Of a stretch of 36,772 nucleotides of DNA, positions 1-7,280 are shown one piece after another. The translations under genes and the position numbers were made by a program. Source of the DNA: Fibrobacter succinogenes. Its GTDB lineage: Bacteria > Fibrobacterota > Fibrobacteria > Fibrobacterales > Fibrobacteraceae. The notes under the pieces were generated by a model. That model was not told the origin of the DNA and made no database searches. It saw nothing but the letters and a program-made list of their open reading frames with translations. The first letter of the stretch is position 1. Each line of letters opens with the position of its first letter. The stretch spans positions 1-36,772 of the forward strand of contig CADCBQ010000009.1 in NCBI GenBank assembly GCA_902799745.1. The letters are read 5' to 3'.

Positions 1-1
1 A

Positions 2-406
2 GTCGATTGGATTGTTCGAAATACAACGGAGAATTCTGGAGCCGATGAGAATAACCCAATGAACTTCACTTGGATAGCTGAAAAAGTCCATCATTGGCTA
101 CTTGTAGCCACAACTGAAGAAATGGACCAGGCGCTATCCAAAACAAAGATGAGAATGGACACAAGAATCGTACCGAACTGGGACATAAACCTTGACGAAT
201 TTGAACAGCTATGCAGTTCCGAATCTTCTACCAAAGAAGAATGTTTCCAGGCAGCAACGGCAAAATGGAGAATTTCAAAAGCTGTTTTCAACGGTTTATG
301 GAGAAGGGCGGGAATCGCCCAAAAACTAGCCCATAGACCGAGAACAAGGCGGTGCAAGAGTATGGCGCCCAGCGCTGATGAATGCCCCGTAAAAGGCGCC
401 TCGTAA
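2..406 (+). CDS. C-terminal part of an unrecognised protein, truncated by the window edge
   Basis: The reading frame is open from base 2, through the first ATG at 59, to a TAA stop at 404-406, so the gene most likely starts to the left of the window. About 134 residues are visible. I recognise no domain. The middle is rich in charged residues and tryptophan, and the last 25 residues are basic and proline/serine-rich with low complexity, as if the frame had run into non-homologous sequence at its end. It is the neighbour of a recombinase gene, so it may be cargo of the same element. If the ATG at 59 were the true start the product would have 115 residues; no convincing ribosome binding site precedes it. 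Confidence 0.4.
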   Translation, partial: VDWIVRNTTENSGADENNPMNFTWIAEKVHHWLLVATTEEMDQALSKTKMRMDTRIVPNWDINLDEFEQLCSSESSTKEECFQAATAKWRISKAVFNGLWRRAGIAQKLAHRPRTRRCKSMAPSADECPVKGAS

Positions 407-460
407 GGCGATACAGGTTATACACGACACATAAGGAAATATGGACCGCAAACAACCTTA

Positions 461-489
461 CAGAGGGTTAAACTTGCTTTAATCCTCTG
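461..489. repeat. 29-nt inverted repeat (12-bp hairpin)
   Basis: CAGAGGGTTAAA at 461-472 pairs with TTTAATCCTCTG at 478-489, with one G-T pair and a five-base loop. It lies between the truncated gene and the end of the recombinase gene, which converge here. There is no run of T after it on the plus strand, so it is not a typical intrinsic terminator. It may stop transcription weakly from either side or be a structural feature of the element. Confidence 0.45.
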
Positions 490-549
490 CTTTATCACCA
501 TACGTATGTAAAAACGTACCGTAATGGGTAATAACTAGCGAGCGAGCCT

Positions 550-1584
550 CTATGTTATTACAGGAACGCTTTCCACAGCTTTCTTTTTCTCTCCCAACGC
601 ACAATTCACATATAATAAGGTAGTGTTGAGGCGAGCGTGGCCCAGCAACTGAGAGACGGTGTAGATGTTTGCTGAATACTCCATTGTAATAGTGGCAAAT
701 GTTCTGCGAGCCGTATGGAAAGTCACCCTCTTTCTGATTAGAGCATCTTTCGTCCAGCGTTTCAGGATTCTGTTTAGATGCCCCGATTGTTTGGGCAAAG
801 AAGGAAAAACCAAGGACTCACCTGGTTTTTTAGGCGGCAGAAACCTTAACGCATTTGGGGTCAGGGGAATAACTATTGGCTTTTTCGTTTTCTGCATAAC
901 TACTTCAAGAACACCCTCATGCATATCGGAATACTTCAACCGCCGAACATCACAAATTCTTAACCCCGTAAAGCATGAAAACAAGAAAGCACAGGAAACA
1001 TCACTTCGGTATAGTGGAGTTCTAATTAGCTTTTTGACTTCATCCAAGGTCAGCGCACAGCCATTTTCACGGTGAGCTGCGGGCATTAGACCGCTAAAGT
1101 CAATGGGGCGGGATATAAGGCCATCAGCAAAAGCCCGATGCATCAGGGTCTTTATGTAAGCGCAACGGGAATTTATCGTATTGGTGCCATTCTTACGCAT
1201 TTTCAAGAACTGGACATAGCGTTGCATCCACTGTCGGTTGACATCACGCAATTTGACATCATTGCAAAATTCGATGATTGTTTTGACCGTTTTCTCTCGA
1301 CTTCTTATGGTCTCCTCTGCGAAACCATTATTATAAAGTCGAGCGTATTGGACGAGGGTGGTTTCATCATCGACAAATATCCCACCCCTCAGGGAATCGG
1401 CTATTTCTTGCCGTAGCCGTTCAATTTTAGCCATCACCGCATTATTATGGGTTTTATCCCCATTTATCCAGTGAAGTGAGGTGTATTTGCGAACTCTTTT
1501 ACCCTCAACTTGGTAATCGAGGTATAGTGCGTATACTCCTTTTGTTTTTAAGGCTTTTTTTCTCAAATGAATGGTTTCCAACAT
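550..1584 (-). CDS. Tyrosine recombinase (phage/ICE-type integrase)
   Basis: A 344-residue site-specific recombinase that would cut and rejoin DNA at attachment sites through a covalent phosphotyrosine. Residues 1-75 resemble the N-terminal arm-DNA-binding domain of Bacteroidetes-type integrases, 75-165 the SAM-like core-binding domain, and 175-335 the catalytic domain. The catalytic set is complete: Arg209 in TGLRICD, Lys232 or Lys234 in the beta-hairpin, His290 and Arg293 in FHTARR, His316 in LLGHARL and nucleophile Tyr325. The ATG at 1584 has GAGGT about ten bases upstream. The gene points away from the tRNA-Val sequence, whose 5' edge is 118 bases from its start. I infer that it mobilised the element ending at that tRNA. 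No excisionase gene is visible between them. Confidence 0.92.
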   Translation of the reverse strand: MLETIHLRKKALKTKGVYALYLDYQVEGKRVRKYTSLHWINGDKTHNNAVMAKIERLRQEIADSLRGGIFVDDETTLVQYARLYNNGFAEETIRSREKTVKTIIEFCNDVKLRDVNRQWMQRYVQFLKMRKNGTNTINSRCAYIKTLMHRAFADGLISRPIDFSGLMPAAHRENGCALTLDEVKKLIRTPLYRSDVSCAFLFSCFTGLRICDVRRLKYSDMHEGVLEVVMQKTKKPIVIPLTPNALRFLPPKKPGESLVFPSLPKQSGHLNRILKRWTKDALIRKRVTFHTARRTFATITMEYSANIYTVSQLLGHARLNTTLLYVNCALGEKKKAVESVPVIT

Positions 1585-1596
1585 GGTGAACCTCGA

Positions 1597-1616
1597 GGTG
1601 ACAAAAAAGGTGACAA
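1597..1616 (+). repeat. Tandem octamer GGTGACAA in the integrase leader
   Basis: GGTGACAA occurs at 1597-1604 and again at 1609-1616, separated by four A. A seven-of-eight inverted copy (TTGTCATC) lies at 1651-1658 and an exact inverted copy (TTGTCACC) at 1846-1853, beyond the tRNA. Repeats of this kind flanking a core site are what integrase arm-binding sites look like, but the motif is short and chance cannot be excluded. Confidence 0.35.
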
Positions 1617-1702
1617 ACAGCCCGTTTACAACAAACGGATTGCGGCTTTTTTGTCATCTTTTCTGTCTTTACCGATACCATTTTGGCCTTTTTGTTCGAA
1701 TT

Positions 1703-1777
1703 TAACGGTTAGCTCAGTTGGTTTAGAGCGCTGCTTTCACACGGCAGAGGTCACTGGTTCAAATCCAGTACCGTCCA
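1703..1777 (+). tRNA. tRNA-Val (CAC), acceptor stem damaged at its 5' end
   Basis: The D arm (GCTC/GAGC), anticodon arm (1731-1747, loop TTCACAC with anticodon CAC at 1738-1740) and T arm (ACTGG/CCAGT with loop TTCAAAT) are all sound. The 3' acceptor strand at 1770-1776 would need GGACGGT on the 5' side; the sequence gives TAACGGT at 1703-1709, so the first two pairs are lost. CCA is not fully encoded: the discriminator A is followed by CTC. Five pairs of the acceptor stem remain. It is probably the tRNA fragment left at the far end of an element that inserted in the real gene, rather than a working gene, although a weak promoter-like TTGTCA at 1651 lies upstream. Confidence 0.8.
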
Positions 1778-1780
1778 CTC

Positions 1781-1811
1781 AAAAGACTTCCTACCCCGGA
1801 GGTCTTTTTTG
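1781..1811 (+). terminator. Intrinsic terminator after tRNA-Val
   Basis: An eight-base stem, AGACTTCC paired with GGAGGTCT around a short loop, is followed by a run of T. It is only a few bases beyond the tRNA 3' end, consistent with being the original terminator of the tRNA gene, left in place on the chromosomal side. Confidence 0.75.
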
Positions 1812-1892
1812 TTTCAGGTCTTTTAGGGCTCCATTTTTTATTATCTTGTCACCACAACGCAACTTTTCAAAGCCTACAGGCATCTAAAAGGC

Positions 1893-3194
1893 ATGATCAA
1901 TACCAAAGTCCTCATTACTGCATTGCTTACAACGGCCGCCCTCACAACGGCTTTTGCCGAAAGCACCTGGACATTGGAGGACTGCCTCAAGCAAGCCAAA
2001 AAGGCAAGCCTCAAACTTGAATCGGCCAAGCTCCGCGAGCAGTCCGCCGATATTTCTATTAAGCAGGCCAAATCCAGCGGCGGTCCTACCGTAAGCGCAA
2101 GCATCCAGAACACACTTTACGACCACCCCTTTGTCTATAACGAAGACCACTACCGCCTGAATCTCGGTATTTCCGGTTCCTACACCCTGTGGGACGGAGG
2201 CGCCACTAGCCTGAACGTGGAATCCAAGACGCTTACGAAAGAAGCGACTACACTCGCCACTCAGCAGACCGAACGCTCCGTGCAAGAAAGCGTGCTGAAC
2301 GCCTATATGAGTCTCTTGGCCGCAAGCGAAAACCTGCGCACCGCAGACGCCTCGGTGGAACTCGCCCAGGCCGAATTCGAACATTACAGCAAACTCTACG
2401 AAGCGGGCTCCATCACCAAGAAAGACTTGACGCAGTCGCAGTCCAACGTACTGCAAAAGCAGACTTCGCAACTCACCGCACAACTTTCAGTAAGCACCGC
2501 CAAGACCACTCTTAGACAGCTTCTGGAACTTGACGACAGCGCGGAATTCCAGATTACCGCCCCCGAAACGAATATCGAAAGTCCCGATTCCCTTGAACCG
2601 CTCCCGACTTTCGAACAGCTCAAGGCCGATGCGCAAAGCGCCCACCCCGGACTCAAGTCCGACAGCATTTCTGTACGCGCCGCCCAGAAGAACACTCAGG
2701 TCGCCGGTAAGGGAAGCTCCATTACCGTGACTCTCGGCGCCAATTCCAGCACGGGTCTGCAAGCCTGGCAGTCCAAGGCCTACAAGGATCAGCTCAAGTA
2801 CGGTTGGCAAAATTCCATTACGCTCGGCATCAACATTCCAATTATCGATGGCGGGGCAACAACGAACAAGGTGCTGCAGGCGCAAGTCAGCGAAACCGAA
2901 TCGCAAGTCAGCCTTAAAGAAGATTTAAAGACTCTCGAAAACAATTTGGAAAAGCTCTACCTGAACGCCATGAGTGCCGACATGCAATGGAAGTCCGCCA
3001 TACTCCAGGTGCAGGCAGAATCCGAAGCACTCGTCGTTGCAGAAGAACAGCGTAACGCAGGCGCACTCACCTACACCGACTTCCTGAGTCAAAAGAACAA
3101 CCTCGAGAAAGCGCAAATCACACTCACCAACGCAAAATACACGAGCCTTTTGTCGCGAAAGCTCCTGGAGCTTTACCAAGGAAAGCTGGACTAA
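1893..3194 (+). CDS. TolC-family outer-membrane efflux channel
   Basis: A 433-residue outer-membrane factor. Residues 1-22 form a signal peptide ending in AFA, and the mature protein starts with the family's typical WTLEDCLKQAKK helix. Two repeats of the outer-membrane-efflux domain follow, with long alanine/glutamine/glutamate-rich coiled-coil helices (about 100-215 and 315-430) and short beta segments such as LNLGISGSYTLWDGG that build the barrel. Such proteins form trimeric channels that work with an inner-membrane pump and an adaptor. No adaptor or pump gene is adjacent, so the partner must be encoded elsewhere. The ATG follows AAAAGG. A strong terminator lies just after the gene, so it is probably transcribed alone. 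Confidence 0.92.
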   Translation: MINTKVLITALLTTAALTTAFAESTWTLEDCLKQAKKASLKLESAKLREQSADISIKQAKSSGGPTVSASIQNTLYDHPFVYNEDHYRLNLGISGSYTLWDGGATSLNVESKTLTKEATTLATQQTERSVQESVLNAYMSLLAASENLRTADASVELAQAEFEHYSKLYEAGSITKKDLTQSQSNVLQKQTSQLTAQLSVSTAKTTLRQLLELDDSAEFQITAPETNIESPDSLEPLPTFEQLKADAQSAHPGLKSDSISVRAAQKNTQVAGKGSSITVTLGANSSTGLQAWQSKAYKDQLKYGWQNSITLGINIPIIDGGATTNKVLQAQVSETESQVSLKEDLKTLENNLEKLYLNAMSADMQWKSAILQVQAESEALVVAEEQRNAGALTYTDFLSQKNNLEKAQITLTNAKYTSLLSRKLLELYQGKLD

Positions 3195-3217
3195 TCAAAA
3201 CTAAACGTCAGATGTTG

Positions 3218-3247
3218 CGCCCCTGAAACAAGGGGCGTTTCTTTTTG
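3218..3247 (+). terminator. Intrinsic terminator after the TolC-like gene
   Basis: CGCCCCT at 3218-3224 pairs perfectly with AGGGGCG at 3231-3237 and is followed by a T-rich run. It separates the TolC-like gene from the heat-shock gene and its own promoter. Confidence 0.9.
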
Positions 3248-3302
3248 TACAACCTTACCCGAAACCGCATTTTTAAGCCCCAAAGCGCCCAAAACACAAA
3301 GT

Positions 3303-3317
3303 TGGCACGCCTTTTGC
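3303..3317 (+). promoter_or_regulatory. Sigma-54 (-24/-12) promoter for the small heat-shock gene
   Basis: TGGCAC, five bases, then TTGC: GG at 3304-3305 and GC at 3316-3317 are exactly ten bases apart, as RpoN promoters require. Transcription would begin near 3329, giving a leader of about 73 bases before the ATG at 3402. No enhancer-binding regulator is encoded nearby, and I see no clear activator site upstream of the promoter. Confidence 0.75.
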
Positions 3318-3401
3318 TATTAGGTGGGTGTAAACAAAAACAGGGTGCCAAGCCGAGGCAAACCGCCAAAGATTGGACCCACATCCAAAGAGGTTAAAAT
3401 T

Positions 3402-3773
3402 ATGACACAGTTTATTCCGAGCACTTTCTACGGTATCCAGAACTTCCTTGACAACTTGAACGCCTGCAACGCCCAGAACGAATGCAGCTACACGCCCAAG
3501 GCCGACTACTATGAAGTCGACAACGGCTTTATGCTTGAAGTGGAACTCCCGGGCGTTAAAAAGGAAGACTTGGACATCCAGGTCGAAAAGAACATCATCA
3601 CCGTCAAGGCAACGCGTAACCGCAAGGAAAGCAAGTTCACTTACGAGCGCAGCTTCCGCCTGGCCGACGATATCGACACCGAAAACATCAAGGTCTCCCT
3701 CGAAAACGGCGTCTTGTCGTTCGCCTTGTCAAAAAAGCAGGCAGCAGCAGCCCGCAAACTGACGATCGACTAA
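3402..3773 (+). CDS. Small heat-shock protein (Hsp20 / alpha-crystallin family)
   Basis: A 123-residue ATP-independent holdase that binds unfolding proteins. The alpha-crystallin domain spans about 34-112, with the family marks ELPGVKKEDLDI at 48-59 and ENGVLSF at 101-107, and the tail ends with LTI, close to the IXI motif used for oligomer assembly. The N-terminal arm is short and carries two cysteines, which is less usual. The frame is open further upstream, but the ATG at 3402 is chosen because AAAGAGG lies just before it and because the predicted sigma-54 transcript starts near 3329. A five-base hairpin (TTGGA/TCCAA, 3374-3389) sits next to the ribosome site; its stem does not cover it, so thermometer control is not evident. 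Confidence 0.92.
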   Translation: MTQFIPSTFYGIQNFLDNLNACNAQNECSYTPKADYYEVDNGFMLEVELPGVKKEDLDIQVEKNIITVKATRNRKESKFTYERSFRLADDIDTENIKVSLENGVLSFALSKKQAAAARKLTID

Positions 3774-3793
3774 GCTAAAAATCCCCAAAAAAC

Positions 3794-3835
3794 ACGCGAA
3801 AATCGCCCCCAAAAAGGGCGAAAAACGTGTAAAAA
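3794..3835. terminator. Nested hairpin after hsp20
   Basis: ACACG and CGCCC are followed, in reverse order, by GGGCG and CGTGT, giving a two-part hairpin just after the hsp20 stop codon. A-rich spacers separate the two stems. It may end hsp20 transcription together with the stronger hairpin that follows. Confidence 0.55.
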
Positions 3836-3863
3836 TTAATCTTTTTCATCATACTCCTTCCCC

Positions 3864-3889
3864 GAAAAGACCCCGAAAGGGGTCTTTTC
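3864..3889. terminator. Perfect 11-bp GNRA-loop hairpin, likely bidirectional terminator
   Basis: GAAAAGACCCC pairs perfectly with GGGGTCTTTTC around a GAAA loop. The lower part of the stem is A on one side and T on the other, so it can act in both directions. It isolates hsp20 from the esterase gene downstream. Confidence 0.8.
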
Positions 3890-4016
3890 GTGTAAACTTT
3901 TCGTTATGGACAGTTTATCAATGCCCCCTGTAATTTTTCCGGAACAAATCTTCCCAATAAATATATTTTTAGCGTAGAGGCTTAAAGAGTGTATTTGGGC
4001 CCAAAAAGGAGTAAGT

Positions 4017-5519
4017 ATGGGAAAGCAGTTCTCAACGCTGTTGTCAGCAGCACTTGTCGCTGCATTGTGCAGCAGCGCTTCAGCATATACATTGAACGGT
4101 ACCGTCACCGGTAATGACGGCAAAGCAATTCAAGGCGCAGATGTCAAGCTCATCAAGAGGAACAAGGCAACTACGACCGACGAACAGGGTAAATTCACCT
4201 TCCAGGAACAGACGATCGGTATCGCACAGGCTCGTAGCGCCGGTGGTTTCAGCGTCACTAACGGAATCTTGAATTTTACCCAGAATGGCAACACCCCGGT
4301 TCAAGTCAAGATTTTCGACATGGTCGGTAACCAGGTATTTGCCCAGACCTTCCAGAGTTCCGGCGCCGTGGACCTGAATTCCGTTATCGAAGCCCAGGGC
4401 ACCTACCTCGCCCGCGTCAAGCTCGGTTCCGCACAAGAAACAATCCGCTTTAACGCTTCGGGCAGCTTCTCGGGTTCTGCAATGCAGAAGCACCAGGCCC
4501 TCATGAAAATCGACGGCACCGAAAAGGACACTTTGAGCATTACCAAGGAAGGCTACGATAGCCTCAAGATTTTCCTTTCTAACCTCGATACAACGCTGAG
4601 CATCAAGCTTAATGAAGTCTCTTCTGAACCGACATTCAAGTTCGGTTACGCAATGAAGAACACCCCGACCCCGAGTAAGGGCTGCGGCACGACTTCCAAG
4701 CTGCAAAAGACCAAGAGTGTCGAAAACGGCGACCGTTTCGAAATGAGAGTCGGCAGCGACAACCGCGAATACTTCATCACGCTACCGAAGAACTACGACA
4801 ACAAGAAACCTTACAAGTTGCTCTTCGCCATGCACTGCATGGGCTCTAACGCCGAAGACTTCGTCCACCACTATGCGGACCAGGACCATCCGTCTCCGTA
4901 CTACGGCCAGCAGAAACTGGATACCGAAGGCAACTATATCTTCGTTTCTCCGCGTGGCGATACCGACGGTATGCCGTGGAGCGTATCTAGCGACAAGGAC
5001 CACGTGTTCATCAACCAGTTGCTTACGACTCTCGAAGAAAACTACTGCATTGACACCAGCCGCGTGTTCATGACGGGCTTCAGCTTCGGCGCCATGGTCA
5101 CGAACTCCATGGCCCAAGACATGCAAGACCGCCTGCGCGCCGTAGCCGTGTACGCAACAGCCGACTACAATATCTACCTGCCGAAGAACAAGGGCTTGCC
5201 TATCGCCTGGATGGCAGTCCACGGCAAGAACGACGGCACCTGCCAATACAACCGCGCTCGTGACAGTGCACTCAAGCGCATCCTCAAGAACAACGGCAAG
5301 GCCGATGCAGATGGCAACTTCACCGATGCCAGCGCTGAAAAACCGAAGGAAGTCGGTGGCAGCGGCCACCTCTGCTATGATTTCACAACCGTCGACGAAC
5401 GCTTCCCGGTCAAGTTCTGCAGCTGGAATGGTCAGCACCAGTGGACCGCCTACGACAACGGCAACTGGCAGAACACCTGGGTTCCTGAAGAAGTTCACAA
5501 GTTCTTCGAACAGTTCTAA
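4017..5519 (+). CDS. Secreted CE1-like esterase (feruloyl/acetylxylan esterase type) with an N-terminal accessory domain
   Basis: A 500-residue exported alpha/beta-hydrolase, probably acting on ester side groups of plant xylan; the exact substrate cannot be read from sequence. Residues 1-23 are a signal peptide (ASA cut). Residues 24-63 begin a carboxypeptidase-regulatory-like beta domain whose last strands appear only at about 168-198. Between them sits a second beta-sandwich (about 78-148, with KIFDMVGNQVF and GTYLARVK) resembling the type-IX sorting module. The esterase domain fills about 205-500: nucleophile Ser356 in GFSFG, acid Asp406 in GKNDG, and His474 in GQHQW. Several cysteine pairs fit an extracellular enzyme. 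GGAG lies five bases before the ATG. A terminator follows, then a paralogous gene. Confidence 0.85.
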   Translation: MGKQFSTLLSAALVAALCSSASAYTLNGTVTGNDGKAIQGADVKLIKRNKATTTDEQGKFTFQEQTIGIAQARSAGGFSVTNGILNFTQNGNTPVQVKIFDMVGNQVFAQTFQSSGAVDLNSVIEAQGTYLARVKLGSAQETIRFNASGSFSGSAMQKHQALMKIDGTEKDTLSITKEGYDSLKIFLSNLDTTLSIKLNEVSSEPTFKFGYAMKNTPTPSKGCGTTSKLQKTKSVENGDRFEMRVGSDNREYFITLPKNYDNKKPYKLLFAMHCMGSNAEDFVHHYADQDHPSPYYGQQKLDTEGNYIFVSPRGDTDGMPWSVSSDKDHVFINQLLTTLEENYCIDTSRVFMTGFSFGAMVTNSMAQDMQDRLRAVAVYATADYNIYLPKNKGLPIAWMAVHGKNDGTCQYNRARDSALKRILKNNGKADADGNFTDASAEKPKEVGGSGHLCYDFTTVDERFPVKFCSWNGQHQWTAYDNGNWQNTWVPEEVHKFFEQF

Positions 5520-5544
5520 AATTTCCTACACACACTCCAACCTC

Positions 5545-5575
5545 AAGGGCGTATCATCAACGGTACGCCCTTTTG
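5545..5575 (+). terminator. Intrinsic terminator after the first esterase gene
   Basis: AAGGGCGTA at 5545-5553 pairs with TACGCCCTT at 5564-5572 and is followed by TTG-rich sequence. It indicates that the two esterase paralogs are transcribed separately. Confidence 0.8.
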
Positions 5576-5697
5576 TTGTAGTTTTCGGTAAAAAACATTT
5601 TGTAGATAAATCGTCCATAAGCACGGTACACTTCTATGTAACATTCACCTTTTTTCAGATTAATTTATAAGAAGGTCTGGTGAAAAAAGGAGTCATG

Positions 5698-7202
5698 ATG
5701 AAAACACCTAATCTTTTAACTGCCGCATGTTTTTTGGCATTATGCGGTTACGCTTCTGCATACACTTTAAACGGCACCGTCACGGATAATGACGGCAAGG
5801 CCATTCAAGGCGCAGATGTAAAACTTCTCAAGACGAACAAGGCCACCACCACCGACGAACAGGGCAAATTCACCTTCAAGGAAGAATCTTCTCGCCTGAA
5901 CACAGTTCGTAGCGCCGGCAGCTTTAGCCTCACCAACGGAGTCTTGAACTTCTCCCAGAACGGAAACACCCCGGTGCAGGTCAAGGTTTTCGACATGGTC
6001 GGAAACCAGGTATTCGCACAGACCTTGCAGGGTTCCGGATCCATGGACCTGAATTCCGTTATTGAATCTCAAGGCACCTACCTCGCCCGTGTCAAGCTCG
6101 GCTCGGCACAAGAAACCATCCGCTTTAACGCCATAGGCAACTACTCCGGTTCCTTCAAGCAAGGCCGTGGCGCGCTCATGAAACTGGACAATAGCGATAA
6201 GGATACCTTGAGCGTGTCCTTCGAAGGTTATGAAACCGCAAAGGTATTCCTCCCGAACCTCGATACGACCGTTACGATTAAGTTGAACGCCGAATCTACC
6301 GAAGAAACATTCAAGTTCGGTTACGCACTCGGCAACGCGCCGACCCCGAGTAAGGGCTGCGGCACCAATTCCAAACTGCAAAAGGTCAAGAGCGTCGAAA
6401 ACGGCGACCAGTTCCAGATACAGGTAGGCAGCGACAGCCGCAAATACTTTATCACCTTGCCCAAGAACTACGACAACACAAAACCGCACAAGGTTCTTTT
6501 CGCTTTGCACTGCTACGGTAGCTCCGGCGAAGACTTCGTGCACCACAACGCCGACTATGACCACCCCACTCCGTATTACGGCCAGCAGGTGCTCGACAAG
6601 AACGGCGACTACATCTTTGTCTCGCTCGACGCCATTGGCGGTCTGTGGAACAAGGGCCAGGGTGACCACGATTTCTTTGCCCAGACGCTCACCACTTTGA
6701 ACGATAACTACTGCATTGATACTAGCCGCGTGTTCATTACGGGATTCAGTTTCGGCGCCATGTTCAGCTATTCGCTTATGCAGGACATGCAGAGCCGCGT
6801 GCGTGCAGCCGCCACTTACGCCGTAGCCGATTACAACATCTGGCTCCCCGAAGGCAACAACATGAAGAACCTGCCGATTGCCTGGATGAACGTCCACGGC
6901 GTGAACGATGGTCGCTGCGATTATAACCGCGCGAAGAACAGCGCTCTCCCGCGCATCCTAAAGCGTAACGGCAAGGCAGACGCGAATGGCGACTTCACTG
7001 ACGCAAGTTCCGAAAAGCCCAAGGAAGTGAGCGGCAACACCGGCCACGTGTGCTACGACTTTACGACCGTCGACGAACGCTTCCCCGTTGGCCGGGTGAC
7101 CACCAGTGGACCGCTCACGATACCGGTAATATGGGCGTGGGTTGGAACTGGGAAAGCACCTGGGTTCCCGAAGAAGTCCACAAGTTCTTCGAACAGTTCT
7201 AG
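5698..7202 (+). pseudogene. Second CE1-like esterase paralog, C-terminus frameshifted by a deletion
   Basis: Same architecture as the preceding gene: signal peptide, split regulatory-like domain with the nested beta-sandwich, then the esterase domain with the GFSFG nucleophile motif and an HGVND acid region. Just after ERFPV the frames diverge. In the paralog this point reads VKFCSWNGQHQW; here 13 bases are missing around 7087-7091, and WPGDHQW with the conserved WVPEEVHKFFEQF ending resumes in another frame, stopping at 7200-7202. In the frame actually open, translation loses the catalytic histidine and runs on to 7263, through the downstream terminator hairpin. The start at 5698 is preferred because GGAG lies five bases before it; an ATG at 5695 and a GTG at 5680 are alternatives. 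Either a recent lesion or an assembly error. Confidence 0.8.
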
Positions 7203-7223
7203 ATCTTCCTATATACACCTCCT

Positions 7224-7262
7224 AAAACAAGAACCCGCCAATTTCGGCGGGTTCTTGTTTTA
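7224..7262. terminator. Strong bidirectional terminator between esterase and phosphohexomutase genes
   Basis: The arms AAGAACCCGCC and GGCGGGTTCTT form a perfect long stem, flanked by A on the left and T on the right, so it can end transcription from both convergent genes. The frameshifted esterase frame reads into it. Confidence 0.9.
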
Positions 7263-7280
7263 ATACTCACAGAAAAAAAC

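Larger units (their letters stand above)
1..1777. mobile_element. Probable right end of a tRNA-associated integrated element
   Basis: This segment is visibly more AT-rich than the TolC and esterase genes that follow. It holds a truncated unknown gene, a complete tyrosine recombinase gene, and at its right edge a tRNA-Val sequence that looks cut at its 5' end. That layout is the classical one for an element inserted in a tRNA gene, with the distal direct repeat at 1705-1777 and the rest of the element to the left, outside the window. The second attachment site is not visible, so the boundary and the length of the element are inferred. Confidence 0.5.

Noticed and set aside
3324..3401. An in-frame N-terminal extension of the heat-shock protein from 3324
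   Set aside because: It would start before the predicted transcription start near 3329, it has no ribosome site, and Hsp20 homology begins after the ATG at 3402.
3374..3401. RNA thermometer in the hsp20 leader
   Set aside because: The TTGGA/TCCAA stem stops before the ribosome site and leaves it free; no FourU or ROSE-like pairing is seen.
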